From: Acanthopleura granulata
Lineage: Eukaryota; Mollusca; Polyplacophora; Chitonida; Chitonidae
Direction: 5' to 3'
Assembly: GCA_016165875.1 (NCBI GenBank)
Contig: JABBOT010000004.1
Coordinates: 15,067,672 to 15,131,671, forward strand
Length of the DNA stretch: 64,000 nucleotides
Shown: piece after piece, positions 1 to 13,800 of the stretch
Layout of the letters: each line of letters starts with the position of its first letter
Numbering within the stretch: position 1 is the first letter of the stretch
Made by a program: the position numbers and the translations under genes
Notes under the pieces: generated by a model
Seen by the model: only the letters and a program-made list of their open reading frames with translations
What the model was told of the DNA's origin: nothing
The model's database searches: none

Positions 1-373
1 TTTAAGGATTAAGTTTCATTAATTTTCAGATAGTGTTTAAACCCTGGGCCCTTCAGGAGTAGAATTTTGCACGGAAAATCTGTTTTTACCATGATCGCAA
101 AGAAAATCTATAAGTTCCCACTTCAGAAGAGCAAAGAAACCTGCAGTGTTTGATTCCATGCAGGTTCATTTTGTTCAAAACACATTAGTTATTTCCATGT
201 ACTCAAGACTGGCATCTGTGTCTAGATGGTGTATATCATTTTTATATCAATCTTTTGAGAACCAATAATTTAAGTTTCTCAAAGCCAAATACGTGTACAA
301 TGAGCAGTCTGGAACATGAATAAAACGACTAAAAATAATTTTTTTTTTTTTTTTTTTTTTTTTGTCTTTTCAG

Positions 374-1591
374 CTTACCGTTAAGGTTTTGGGTGAATGT
401 GATGAAGAACCCAAACTTTGTGTTTGATATCTACAAGTCAAATATAGTAGATTCCTGCCTGTCTGTGGTAGCACAGACATTCATGGACAGCTGCTCCATG
501 CGAGAGCACCGACTCGGAATTAATTCCCCTTCCAGTAAACTTCTTTATGCTCAGGACATCCCACGTTATAAGAAATGGGTTGAAAGGTGAGACCTAAAGT
601 TTGTAGGATGTGCTTTTACTTGAACCCGAAAAGACTTAGTATAATGTCTGATTTGTTTGGAAGTGTATATTTGTCATGTCAAGTGGAGTAAATTAAATGT
701 GTAAGTGAGACTCATGTTACCTTTTTGGCCGTTGACATATTTGCAGTGTACTTAAACATTCTCCTTTGTCTGCATTACAGGTATTATCAAGACATCAAAA
801 TGATGCCAGCAATCAGTGATCAGGATATGAATGCCTTGTTAGCTGAGGAGTCCAGGGTATGATAGACTAAGCCATCTAATGATTATTATACACATCCAGT
901 GAAATCTGCATGATTAATTCTTGGCCATGGTTTTAGTATAATGATAAAAGAGCTGTTGGTTTTTGATTTGCATGCTTATATACGTGTCAAAATTCTGAAT
1001 CCTAAAATGGAACACCATTGTCCATCTTAAAGATTTCTGTATTACTACATCTTTTATCTTTCAGACACATCAGAATGATTTCAACTCAGATGCTGCATTG
1101 TATGAGCTTTACAAATATGTCTGTATATATAATGAAGGGGTAAGTTATACACGTGTTTCTAGCATACATATATTTAATATAAGTTATGGTCATCTAAGAT
1201 AAAATTGCTTTATACATGTAGTAGAAATATGTCGAGGCGTATTATAAAATTTGATAGATCAATTAAGACACAGTAATGGAATTTTTACCCCTTGGTCAAC
1301 TTGACATGAACATTTGCCTTTTAGCTTTTGAGAAAATGGGGATTTTGTGGTAGTCAGTCATGTTGGTGGTCAGTGGTCATTTTTAATTACTGCAAATCAG
1401 CAGTTCCTCAGATTTCACTAAAAAGCATTAAGAAATCACTGTCAGAGGAAAGGTTAATTTGCTCATTGTTTTCTATTGTTTTTCAGCTTGTGGGTGCATT
1501 GGAAGAGGATGAGTTTGCGAGAAAGAACAAACTCCGTTACAAACTGGACCAAGTCCACGCAGCTATGCAGGGAGAGGTCTCGTTCTGCTGA
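374..1591 (+). CDS. Plexin-A, C-terminal exons (partial gene, 5' part outside window)
   Basis: Four consecutive exons, 374-586, 781-856, 1065-1139 and 1487-1591 (stop TGA), each preceded by an AG acceptor and, except the last, followed by a GT donor. They read in frame from LPLRFWVNV through [80 protein letters not shown] to an end in QGEVSFC. These strings match the last part of the plexin cytoplasmic RasGAP-like domain, the region of class-A plexins that ends with the motifs [10 protein letters not shown] and ELIGALE. Plexins are single-pass semaphorin receptors whose cytoplasmic GAP acts on Rap-type GTPases. Only about the last 156 residues are here; the ectodomain, membrane segment and catalytic arginine fingers lie to the left. 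The first acceptor has an extreme pyrimidine tract, a T run at about 340-363. Family call is firm; class A rather than another class is likely. Confidence 0.93.
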
Positions 1592-4500
1592 CTGTAACCG
1601 TGGCAACCTTTCCTCTGTGTTATTTTGATGACAAAACTTACATTAGACAGTATTGGCTGTTGGCAGAGCAGAGGATGGAGTTGTCTCTACTTTTGGCTGT
1701 CTGTTAATTGCTTCTAACTTCGGTGCTATACGTTGCTGTTTTTGACATTGCGCTATGGCGGTTGACTGAGTTTTAGCCTTCAGTATACAGTACTTTTACC
1801 TCTTCATCCTGGAGACTAACCACTGCTGACATGCAAGAGGGTAAGATCTGTGCTGGAGAACTGTGCCCAGATTTAACCATGTTGCATCAGAGAAAACTGT
1901 TGGTCTTGGGACATACTCCAGAGTTCATGAACAAAACCACATGGAAATTATGGATCCTTGTCATAGTTTGACCTGCGTGGAGTATTTGGTGGAAGTGCCA
2001 AGACAATCCTTCAAGTCCTGGACCAGTGCTGTGCTTTCATTCTCTCTCGAGCTCAGTCTTGATAACTGGAAACATTTTTTTACATGTTGTGTTTGTGATA
2101 AGTGCTTTTATTGCCTGACAACCTTCAAGTCATGGACTTCTTTTTGTTGAAGAAGAAGAACTATTAGATAATAGTCTGTATTATAGATACACTGTGTGAA
2201 ACAGTTATGGTTTGACAAAACTGTCAGGAGAGAACACAAGTAGTCCACAACAAAGGAAGCGTGTCACAAGTGTGGGATTTGAGTTGCTGCTGATCTTCAG
2301 TGCATTGTGTGTTTCCTTTTGTTGTCTGATCCAAGTTGGTGTGATGTTTCAGAAAGAAATCCGGAACAGATGGCACCAAAAGCCAGGGAAAATCATTGAC
2401 ACTGGGTCAGCGTTAAATTTACAATACAATAACAAAGTGTGAGCTGAACATAATCCGGCATCCATTGCTTCACTGTTGTATTCCATTTTATGGAATGAGT
2501 AAAGGTCCCTGGTGATACTGTTGTGTCAAGACTTAAAGACTGCTGGGATCAATAAATGGACTGAATAATTTTACACATACTTCATCTGTTGAGGAATTAG
2601 ATGTAGAGGAAGGTGCAATTACTGATCTGGAATTTACTTAATAATGACTGGAGTAAAATAACCAATATTTGAGTGTGAACATGTTGTTGATATGCTATGA
2701 AAGATTTACAAGGCTTGCCAAGTGAAGTACAACATCTCTAGACAGCACTAACCCATGTTACTGCTTCTTAGTTACTTGAGACTGAAGAGCTTATAAAACT
2801 AGACTAATTTAGTTGTTGTGTGTATCAGAAGCACTTGTTAACCTGCATAAAATGACAGATAGACCAGTTATTGTCTGATTGTTATATAAAGTACATGACA
2901 GTACCTGTGTGTGCAAATTTGCCATTCACATAATTTGTACTTTGACAATGTATATACCAAAGTAAAGTTTAAACTCTCAGTTGAAGAATATGTCAACATT
3001 TCTCGTGTTATCAGGCTTTGAAAAAGTCCAAAAGGATTGTTATGAATAGTGTATGTTGGCAGAATCAACATATTAATATCAAACATTTTAATAATTACCT
3101 TTGGGTGTGTTTTTATGCAAAGATAAATTCATCATTTAACCCGTATCATAACAGTAATACTGGCTGTATGGAGTGGTGGTTCCCAAGCCATTGTCATAAA
3201 TTTAAGCATGTGTATTTGAACAAGTATCGGTCAGTCTATGCATAGAGTTACGCGACATGTTCGGCAGCTTGTTGCTACTAAACACTATAAATCCCTATTT
3301 CAATTCTACTGTGGCATTAGACAAGGTGTGTTGTTTAGCCCCTATCTTTTTTTGTATATTTGTGTATTAAGTGTTATCATTTAGTTCCACAACACCATCA
3401 GCAGACTTGGGAACTCCAGGCTGCTTTATTTAAAGTGCAATTATCTGACACCCTTAAACAGCACTGCGTCCTTTGAATTATGATGAAGTCACATATGCTT
3501 TACAAAACTCTTTATCTTTACAGCTCACAGTGTTGACTAGTAAACAGTTTCCCATGTCAAAGTATTCTGACTGATGTCACATCCCATCATGTGATATGCC
3601 CACCACATTTGTAAATAAATTCATCTTCACTTGTTAGCTATGCAAATCAGTAGTCCATATTTGTTTATGTTGATGGTACAGGTGTTAGGCTGACTGACAT
3701 ATCTCAAGATACACACAGACAGACAGAGGCCATGGATAGTTACATTGTACCCATACACTGGTTGTTTAAGAACTTGTGAATAGGACTTGAGTTAATACTC
3801 GTTAGTGTAGACCTGTGCTGCTTTACCAGTGTCATGACTGATCGTAATACTCTGTACAAAGCTTCTCTGTACCGGATGTCTTTGTGTCTACAGGTTACAA
3901 AAAAGAGTGTAATTGGTTTGAATGCTCTAATCTGCTGTATGTTAGTGACTTACTTTGAGTGAGTGAATCATGTGGTGTCTTTCTGAGTAAGATAAGTAGA
4001 TCAGTAGAGTTTAAATGTGTGTCTTACCCTTTGTATATACTTGTATAGTGGACTCCGTTCATGTCACATTGCCAGTGAATAGACGAGGAGACTTGTTACC
4101 TGTAGAAGTTACCTGTCAGGTGTATTTCTTTGTAAATGATATGTACATAGGTCCAACCAGGTGACTGATCTCGTGTGTATAGGTGTAACTGTCTGGTTTT
4201 ATATCCAGCTAGTTCGCTTATGCGAGAAATATGTTTTCAACGCTTTTTTTCTGTACTTTGTCTAGGATGTCAACTTCACATGCATGTATACAAAGCTAAG
4301 CGTTTTAACCCACCTGAGTTTTTACATCCCACATTGGCTGTGTTTATCCAGCAAACAAACCAGACATGTTTTATATTCAGCAGGTGTCAAATTTACCATT
4401 GTCCAATCATACTGACATTTAGGGGTTGCTCTCCTGGAAGCCTGAGTTGTAGAAATGGGTATTATAGCGAGACCATTGGATGTGACTGATCCTTGAAGGA

Positions 4501-6228
4501 CTTCAATATGTTGTAGTTGCATATGTATGTGTGCATGCCAAGTATCAGCTATGGACATTTTGTCACATGTGCAGGCAAGAGCTATTTGTCCTACCAGTTA
4601 CTATTATGATATGAATTATGTCCAAGCATTCTGGTCAATTGTATAAATGCGTATTATTTTTTATTTATGTTGTACCTAACAATAATTATTACAGTGTAAT
4701 TGATAGGTTGGGCTGTATTATTGTGTCACAATAGGCAGATGTGCCTTTAATTAACAGTGTTAATAAGTAACACATTGATGGGATGGGATAAATGCGAACC
4801 AAGCATGTCAAAATAAACAGTTTGAGTAATTGTAATAAGGGATATTAAGGAGATGTTATTCAAGAAGCTAATCCAAGTATCTACTTTTGACTTATTTGTT
4901 ATTTTTTCATTCTATTTTTTTTCTTGTTTTTAAGTGATTAGCATTGTTAAATAATTCTTTATGAAGCAAAATTGGCAACTTTCCAAGTAGGGCTTGAGTG
5001 TTGGGATTATTTACGGGAAACAGTACTATATACCGGGAATGCACTTTAATCGTACATATCATGGAATGCTTGAGTTGATTGTTCTTTTGTTTAATCCTGG
5101 ATAGATATTGAATATTTGGTGCATTCTCGCTGGCTTAATTATATAATTGGCTGATGTTTTAGATTGAGTTATTTAGTAATTGGTGCGGATGTGATATGTG
5201 GGGTGCTTGAAGTGTTTAGCGTAAAAACTTTTATAAAAAACGCTTAAAACAGAAGAAAAGCGCCCAGACCTATTTTAAAAGTTGTGTTGTATTTTCTAGA
5301 AATTTAAATGATTTGAAAATAAAGGAGATATTTGTAAATACAACGAATAATAGAGCTGTCTTATGTTGTGAGAATTTAATGTAAACGTGTAGGTGCCAAA
5401 ATGCTTTTAGATTTGCTTGGGTCTGTTTAGAATGGAATGGCGTTTATTGTTTGGTCCAGCCAAAAATATTTGGACAAGCCTGTAACTTTTGTAAGTTATT
5501 TCCTGTCGAGAACGTTTTTCTTTGGAGAGGTAATAAATCGAATGCGACATAGTAGTTGCATCTTACGTAAACCAGAACTGTGTCAAAGCACTTAGCCAAG
5601 ACCTATGTGAGGTTGCATCTTCCAGATATCCATGACTTTGTTGCGAGTTGTGATGACTTTTACGTCCAAGTCGCTGTCATGGAAGCGAAAGAGTGTACGT
5701 AGCAACACAAATAACATAAATTTCAGCCCTATTAAGTGAATGATTATGGTTGAATGTGACATTTGTAATATCTCAACCTTATCGTGGCGATGTAATTCCT
5801 TTTAAGTCAGTTTACTGTTACATTTGAAGATAACTTATTGGGTATGAAACCAATGTGAAGAAAGCATTTCCCATTCGGATTAAATCATATAAAGATATGA
5901 ACCTGACTTGATTTTTAATACACTTTTGAGCAACGAAACCAACGTCTCATCACATTACATTAAGTATTTCCCCATGAAGTGAATAAATCTAACCACGTGT
6001 ATATGTCTAGTTGAATCAGTGTGGTAATTGTATGGAACGGTATGCATCTTCTCATTGCCTTAACATCGACCCCTGTGCAATCAGTTTTGCAAAGTTATAG
6101 ATTTCTTATTGCTCTGTAAAGTATTAAATTGTTGTACACCGGCAAGATTTCTGTGTTATTCCAGGTATACCAGAAATATGACTGCAATCATACAAAAAGT
6201 GGCAACAAATTATAACAAAAATGCAATT
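1592..6228 (+). other. Plexin 3' UTR and intergenic stretch, no further gene seen
   Basis: AT-rich sequence after the plexin stop with no ORF that looks protein-coding; the short open frames lack splice sites or known motifs. Candidate AATAAA-type poly(A) signals lie near 2551 (caataaatgg) and near 5318 (gaaaataaag), so the UTR could be about 1 kb or almost 4 kb long. The end of the transcript cannot be fixed from sequence alone. Confidence 0.4.
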
Positions 6229-6234
6229 TTTATT
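6229..6234 (-). terminator. Candidate poly(A) signal of caveolin gene A
   Basis: Forward TTTATT, i.e. AATAAA on the minus strand, about 210 bp after the stop codon of the gene at 6443-10728. Position is sensible for a short 3' UTR; no experimental support. Confidence 0.4.
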
Positions 6235-6442
6235 GCAAATGACCCTAATACAAGATAAGGTATATTATAAATCATTCATCCAAGGCCTTACAGAAAACAT
6301 TATAATATTTTGCAAACGTCTTTCACATGCATCAGTGGACTATATGATCACAAAATATTTCATTATTTTATCCAGTTGTCTTTCGTATAATTAATTCTAT
6401 AAACACGACTACACTACGTCTACAGATGTTGTTACTGGAAAC

Positions 6443-9400
6443 CTATTTGGGTGGTTTTGTCTTGTCGAACACTGAGACGGTAACATTACTGAAGAACCTC
6501 CCACAGGACACGTAGCAAGGATCGCAGAAACTCTGAAGGCACAACTTCCAAAGAGCCGCGCATGGCCTTAGATATATCCGACAGCTCCTGAGCAATGGTG
6601 TGGCGTCCCATATGGTACAGAAGGCCAAACAAGAGAAGTGGATCCCCCAAACAAAAGCGCAAGGTATTGCGAATAAGGTACTGAGTATCCGGTAACACCA
6701 CAGTCTGGACACTGTATAGACTGACTCGCTGATGCTCCAGATTGCATCAAAACTCTGGACATCGTCTGGCTCAGCGAAAAGATCTAAAAATGTGACCTGG
6801 ACAGAAACAAACATCAAGAAGGAAAATATATCGTGGATACCGAAGAAAAAACTAGTTGTACGGGCATTGCATATTTGAAGCGATTTTTAACAGAGCAAGC
6901 ACTGTAGGCCTATTAGATTACAGCTGGCGAGGCATGACGGGTGGAGTCACGCGTAGTACTTAAAAGCAGCTCATTGAGCACATTAGTGGATACTATGCTG
7001 ATGTGTAATGAGGGAAGATGTAATACAGAAGACAGATAAACCTGGTTTTAAGTTTTATCTTGGTTTTCTCGTCATTAATTGGGGAGGGGAAGTTTGGGAA
7101 GTGTTTGAAAATAGATCCCAGCTTTAATGATCATGACGTACACATATGTAACATTATATATATTATATGAATTATGATGTCTAGAAAATACAACACAATA
7201 CATATGTATTACCGAAATTTTGATTAAAAAGTAGACAAATGTGGTAACCGGAGAACCTATACTATAGCGTGGCACTATCTGGTGTTTAAGGAAACAACCT
7301 GAACTCAATCAAGTTACAGACTTGCATCATTACGGGGACATCCTCTAAGCTAAGGGATAAAACCACATCCCTGGCTTTCCGTAGAAAAGCGAAAGCCCAT
7401 TTATAATATAAATATAAATTGAAGTAATTTGTGTAGAATAAATTAAAATGATGCACTGGCCTGTATGTGTTATGCGTATTTATCGCAGATGAAGCCAGTA
7501 GCCTAACCTACACATAAGACCGAACGAAGGGATTTTAACATAATTCACATGGAGCTAACCTCAACATTATTAATTGTTGGAATGCCACGATAAAACGGTT
7601 TCATGTATACATAAGTTTTGGGGCCCCGTTCCACAAAGCTTATTGTAACTGTATACACAAAGAACTTAATTAAGCATCTGTCCCCTCCCGTGGTTTTCAC
7701 AGTGGCGATTTTGTGCACATGCGATTAATGTTCTTCTGTGTCAAAAGAGTGTAAAACGTGATTGGTTGTGAACCTTGTTACCCTTCGGCTAATGAAAAAC
7801 GACAAAATGATAGGATTCCATGTGTTTTAATGATAAAAAAACTTGCATTTTGTCATCACTGGTTTACATGTGAAACAATGGATATACAAGTATGGTTCTG
7901 GAGTCAGCAGTGTTGAAGCAGTGGTTGAAGTTACTCAATGAAAACGTCACTTGGTATCTCGTAAAGCGTTTTACGTGAACATCGGGTGTATCCGCCCTGT
8001 GCCTGGATGACAACTTCAACCCTTCTGCTCATACCTCCTGTCTGCCTCCTGATTCCTTGGTCTGCAGTGAGCCCCGATTTCAACAGTGGAGCATGTCTGT
8101 GACATGTTTAGTCGTCGTATGCAAGCAAAGGATCCACCTGTACATGATCTGGCCCAACTGGAAGCTGCCTTGCTCGAGGAATGGCAGCGATTTCCCCTTC
8201 AGAGCATCAGGAGGTTGACAGATGGTATGAGCAGAAGGGTTCAGGCTGTCAGTCAGGCACACGGCGGATACACCCGATATTGGCGTAAAACGCTTTAAGA
8301 AATATCAAATGATGTTATGAATCACTGGTTCAACACTGTTCACTCCAGAACCATACATGTAAAGCTATTATTTCACATAAAAATCAATGATGAAAGAAAT
8401 GTGTGTGTGTGTTAAAAAAACACATGGATTCCGATCATTTTGTCGCTTTTCATTCGCCAAAGGTCACACTGTTCACAACCAATCAAATTTTAAGCTCATT
8501 AAATACAACAGAAGAACATTAATCGCATGTGTACATAATGGCCACAGTGAAAACCAGGAGGGTGCTTAATTAAGTTCTTTGTGTATACCATAGGAAAGTA
8601 CGTGTATGTCTTTAACAGATATGCTAGCCACACATGGGTGTTTGGTGATTCCAACTGAGCTCAACCCGGTTTCCTCTCACCATGTAATGCTGGCCACCGT
8701 TGTGTACGTGAAATATTTTCGACAATATGCGTCGTAAAACTCCTATCAATTCAATCAAAGTGCATCTTTAGTAGATTTAGTAATGGAACCTAATGCACAA
8801 CCAAATTAACCCATGCGTCGCGTTAATAACAAAAACTGTTCGAACTAACGAATAAATTCTCCCGTGTAGATGAGTGTGTGGTAATGGTGTAGTAGGGCTG
8901 TATCGAAATTAAGAGACGTATATGGAGATACGTTCTTGCTTACAGGCGTATTTTCTAAGAGGTTGTGTAAAACTTCACTGTCGCAGCAAAACAGGATAGC
9001 CAAAAGATCGCTCGAATAATTGTAGTTATTTCCAACTTAAATACGTGGCTTTTTGATTTTTGCCTGCATGTGGAATACAATATAGAAGACTACCGCATAG
9101 ACAGTAAAACCAGAACAGCTACGACAGTGTGACAATTAGCAAATGGCCACACTTTACGGGTGAAATTCAAAAGAAGTAACACTTATAAGTTGCTTAAGCA
9201 GAAATAGTAAAAAAAAATATTACTGATGGTAAATGCAATTTATTAGACGTCACTGGTATAGAATTACTCAAAATGCTGTGTTGTCATCGCATTTAACACA
9301 TGTATACACAATAACATGAAAACACTGTGACGGGAGCAGGCAGCGGGAATGCTTACTCCAATTGCACAATCCTGGTACATATATAAAAGACTGCAGCATT

Positions 9401-10728
9401 GATATTAAAACCAGAGCACCGACGACCGTGTGATAGTTGGCAAAATGGTCACATTTTACCGGTGAAATCCAACCTCTTGTCAGTTTTCCTCAAGTAGAGT
9501 TTTACTCTAGTTCTTCGTGTAAGTGTTTAAGAACTAACAACTTAACCCCCCCCCCCCTAACACCATGCATGGCTTAAGCAGAATTAGGTTAAAAAAATAG
9601 TGATGGTAAATGCAATTCATCACACGTCACTGGTCTGGAATCATTCAAAGTGCTGTGTTGTCATCATATTTAACACATGTATACAAAATAACATGAAAAC
9701 AATGCAAAAAGACCAGGCCTCATATAGGTTTAGTCCACCAGAAGAATCCTGGTTTATGCAGGAATATAATACAAACGACAATAGAACAGAGAGTAAAACG
9801 AGTGCAGTGACATGTCAGTGTTTAAGAAGTAACAACTTATACCCCCACCTCCCAGTACCATGGCTTATGCAGAATTAAGCAAAATATTATAGTGTGGATA
9901 AATGCAATTTATTAGGCGTCACTTGTCTAGAATTACTCAGAGTTCTGTGTTGTTATCACATTTAACACATGTACGCCCAATAACATGAAAACAATGCGAC
10001 TTGACCATGCCGCGGGGATGCTTCGTCCACCAGCAGAATCCTTGTTTATGCAGAATGCAATACAACTGACTAGAGAACAGAGAGAAACACCAGAACAGCG
10101 ACGACAGTGCGATTGTTGACAAATGATCACACGTTATTGGTGAAATCCGGCCTTTTGTCTCTTTACCTCAGTTAGGGTTTTGTTCCAGCTGTTCATGTAT
10201 GTGTTTAAGAAGTCACAACTTACATCCCCCTAGCACTATGGTTTAAGCAGAACAAGGCAGAAGATTATAGTGACGGTAAATGCAATTTATTAGGCGTCGC
10301 TGGCTAGAATAAGTCAAAGTGCTCTGTTGTCATAAAATTTAAGACATTTATGCACAGTGACATGAAACACAAATCCAGAGTCTATATTCCTCACAATGGT
10401 GAGTTAACTCTGAGGGTGAGGTTTGCTAATTGCATGATTCTTTCACGAAACAACCGTCTTTACACAAATTTACACGCATTAAATTATGAATCGTATGTAA
10501 ACATCACAGAAGCATTGCTTCACAAGGACTGAAAGTGCCTACCTTCACGTCATCGTTTACATGTTTCAAATCCCGGCTCAGAACCCCGGCAATAGGATGG
10601 ATAACTGGGCCCAGATCAGACTGATGTCCTCCAGGGTTGTCGCCCTTCCTCCCCTCGGGATTCACAGGCGTGGACGCAGGTGTGGTCGGAGTTTTAGCGG
10701 TATGTGGTGAGGTTTCAGGATCCATCAT
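6443..10728 (-). CDS. Caveolin, canonical type (gene A of the array)
   Basis: Two coding exons on the minus strand: exon 1 10728-10543 and exon 2 6796-6443 (stop TAG), with donor gtaggc and acceptor tgtccag. The protein is about 179 aa, the usual length of vertebrate caveolin-1. Exon 1 gives a Pro/Thr-rich N terminus then SRDLKHVNDDVK, which corresponds to the NRDPKHLNDD region of known caveolins. Exon 2 opens with VTFLDLFAEPDD (caveolin signature, F-E-D-V-I-A-E-P type), a scaffolding-like segment (DAIWSISES…), a hydrophobic hairpin (LFAIPCAFVWGIHFSCLAF) and CDPCYVSCGRFFSNV at the end. Ten cysteines, fewer than most of its neighbours. The start could be either of two adjacent ATGs. The 3.7-kb intron is full of repeats (Tc1 fold-back element, ~375-bp tandem repeat). 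Caveolins oligomerise in the inner leaflet of the plasma membrane; this copy is the likeliest orthologue of ordinary caveolins. Confidence 0.9.
7654..8585. mobile_element. Tc1/mariner-type fold-back element, internally deleted
   Basis: A 932-bp element bounded by TA dinucleotides (7652-7653 and 8586-8587), the target duplication typical of Tc1/mariner. The ends are inverted repeats starting tacacaaagaacttaattaa on the left; the right arm is its reverse complement. The match extends, imperfectly, for roughly 390 bp on each side, including the blocks acatgcgattaatgttcttc and atcgggtgtatccgcc. The right arm (8086-8298, plus) still encodes about 70 residues with MEHVCDMFSRRMQA, LAQLEAALLEEWQRFP and RRVQAVSQAHGGYTRY, the C terminus of a Tc1-like transposase, just after its last catalytic acidic residue. 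The left arm carries the decayed inverted copy of the same piece. So the element is two head-on copies of one transposon end and cannot move by itself. It sits in the intron of caveolin gene A. Confidence 0.85.
9060..10375. repeat. ~375-bp tandem repeat, about 3.5 degenerate copies
   Basis: The block gatggtaaatgcaattt…gtcactgg…tgctgtgttgtcatc…tttaacacatgtata…ataacatgaaaac recurs at about 9225, 9602, 9893 and 10272. Spacing is about 377, 291 (a shortened copy) and 379 bp. Other shared parts are aaaccagaacagcgacgaca, ggtgaaatcc and gtgtttaagaagt. It lies inside the intron of caveolin gene A. Single diverged copies occur elsewhere in the window (27725-28030 inverted, 35460-35560, 43318-43420), so this is a dispersed family that has also become tandem. 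No coding capacity is seen; a C tract lies near 9547. Confidence 0.8.
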
Positions 10729-10873
10729 GATTTCTAACATTGTCACACGAACGGCAAACAATTATGACAGGGGGCGGCTTAGGTTGTGGGCAAAGGTGAC
10801 CACCGGCAATCTCTCTCATTGTTTTGCATTATCAAGTTTCAACTCTTACTAAGGGGTAATTTAATACGGCACA

Positions 10874-10879
10874 TTTATA
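10874..10879 (-). promoter_or_regulatory. Candidate TATA box of caveolin gene A
   Basis: Minus-strand CCTATAAATG lies about 145 bp upstream of the ATG of the gene at 6443-10728. Good match to TATAAA; the implied 5' UTR would be about 110 bp. Confidence 0.4.
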
Positions 10880-13800
10880 GGCGGAGTAGTAATACGTGCA
10901 GGCAAACTTCAATGGTTTCGCTCATATACATATGGAGAAGTATAGGCTAAAGCGAGGTTTGGAAACAGAGATGGGTTCATTTTGTTACAGAAACTTAAGC
11001 ATTTGTGCGAATCAGAGCACCCTATATGCGAAGTGGATGGCATTAACAGCCGTGACGGTCGTTATATCTGTATAGGATTAGTATATAATAAGTCTCAGGT
11101 CTGGTGAAGGAATTGCGCAGCTGGCGCTACGTATATGACGGAGAGTTTTGACCTTCTGTAGGCAACACAGTACATTTCCACATGGTGGAAAATATAGTAG
11201 ATTTTACGCTGTTAGCAGTTTTAAGAGTAGACCTGCATCCACATGTCAGGTGTCGCTTATATAGGTCTACCACTGGTGTGCTGGGAGTTTCTAACCTTCT
11301 GTTGACTTCAAATGCTGCATGGTTTGAAGGATTTTGTGATAACATTGTGATTTTAACACTTTAACAAGACTGTCATCGCTACTGCACATAGCTATCAACA
11401 TTCTATGATAAGATATTAAATTAGTTTTAAAACACATACTACGTGATTCCTTTGATACGGATTTGGCGTTCCAGTGTAAATGAAAGTATGTAAACGCTGT
11501 TTTAAGGGGATAAACATGAAATGGCATTTGTTTCTAAGTCGTACAACCAGTATAATTAGTTAAGATGTATAATGTATCTGTATATCATCCTCGAAGTCTT
11601 TTACAGGCCTTGGATATGGAATTTGTGGATTCCCTGTTCTAAATGTTCATTGGCTTTGGACATACAATAAACGCTCGGCGAAGCTTGTGAGGCGGTTCAC
11701 ACTCAGTTCTACATTACCTTGTCAATCGGCGACGGGATACTCCAGGCACTACGATTTTCTCCACGCATGATTTCTAACGTGTAAATGGAAAATTCTTGAG
11801 TATGTCTTAAAATAATAATCAAATTAAATCTTATCCTTTGCACAGATATAATTAACAGATTAATAGTGTGTGGTTTGACTCTTTGATATACCCACTACAC
11901 ATGGTCAAGAAATATAATGTTGTATCAACACACACATCTGGCTGCATCAATACACTTTATACGTCACTTCTTAGTTACTAGTGTTTAAAATCAGAACTAA
12001 GAATATCCATGTACGTACTCTGTCATAAATAGTGCGGCATTGTCACAGGTAAACATGGATGGAGTTCTTGAACTAGCTCGGGCTCTGTTTCATAGTTGCC
12101 TCCCTTCCATGTACGTACAGTATTTATGCATGGGGTTTTACATCCTACCTCAATAAATTTCCAGTCAAAAGACGACTCGACAGAATGTATGTATACTCTG
12201 TCCTCTTGGGGCCATGTCGTTAAAGTGCTGCAGCCACTGGAACATCATGCCGAAGACACCAGACATGATGCCCCAACCTGTCACATTATATTGACACCCA
12301 GGCGACCATCTCTCCTCTCCGCACACTAGTATATGTTTAGCTTCAAGGGATTATAACCTCACCTAAACTAAACTCAGTAACAACTATAAACTTAATCTGG
12401 CTGTTCATGACCATAGTATTGGTGTGACATTACCACACACAGAAACGATGGAAGTAATATATTTTCCACCTGGAATACTCATCTTAATACATTGTTAGTT
12501 GGCAGCATAAACATGGTTATGCTGCTAGCGGTAAGAAAATAAAAACTGAAGACTAACGAAACTCTTTTCGGACAATAGATGATATATATTCGGCATAAAC
12601 ATCCCTCCAAACCTCACTCCATTGCGATCCAAAGAAACCTAATTCAGAAAAGCGCCCAATTATCCTGGTTACTTATATTTATATAAGGTCCATATAAGGT
12701 TTTCGTTATAGTCCTAAAGCTAGCTTTTCTTGCAGTGACAATATATATTTTAGAACATTCTCTGTATATAACCTTAGTTGCGGGTATCGTTTATCTTTGT
12801 ACTAGATAAAACATGAAGTTGACAACTTTGCAACTTGTATAATATACTTACTCCTGCGAAGTGGAACTTGTATTGGACTCAATGGGAAGCTCGATACACT
12901 GTTGGCTTACAAAACAGTTGGAATGCTGAATGCTACATAACTTTTTTAAAATCATTTCTTTGTTTGTGGTAGCATTATAGGCTTCATAGCAATGCATGTT
13001 TGCCGAAAATCTAATCTATGCACATGAATACTTATGGATATGTACGTACTATCTATATCTGTTCCATAATCGCTTTGCAGTAACCCTCGTTAGGGTACAG
13101 ATTTTGAACATGTTCGGAAAACTTTGCGGTACCGTCATACCGGACTTTTTGAGCCTATGACAGCCCGCTTGTACATACATGGCCACGCAATATAGCCGTT
13201 TTGGTTGCGAAGGTCTTTGTGTGACAGTAACGCTGCTGACAGGCTAGGCCTACTTCAGAAGGATAAAGACAAGCAGTTGTCTTCCCAACACGACATGGCG
13301 GATGGCGAGATAAGTAGAAAACGCACGGGCATGCAGACACTATAGTTTAAGTATATAAAACGGGATATGCTGGATGAATGGTTACCAGACCTGTGTCTGC
13401 ATGGTTTTCTCTGCCGCATCCCCCACTTTGAGTGGCTTCATCTCTGAGGTGGATATTACAGGCCTGTAAATTAATGATGAAGCGCTGCCATATGTCTAGC
13501 GGGGCCTCAATATAGAGCATAACGCCAGATATGACTTCAGAACCTAGACCCATTGGAGTACCTTTTCTCACGCATTAGCGAACCAGCCCAAACCTTGAAA
13601 GCTGATTATCGCACACTTGCTGGTCATTCATCTCTTGTTAGGCCATTTCTATTATGATCACACTATATATGGACGTTGGGTCTGCATGTACAAGACAAAG
13701 TCTACAACCACTGAAATGGTAACTTAAATTTTCATGAAACTATTTGAATATAAGAGTAGAATACCTATATAGATAAATTCAACCCGACGACTTTGATTTA

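Noticed and set aside
8086..8298. Separate host gene encoding MEHVCDMFSRRMQA…
   Set aside because: It is the C-terminal end of a Tc1-type transposase lying within the inverted-repeat element 7654-8585, without catalytic residues.
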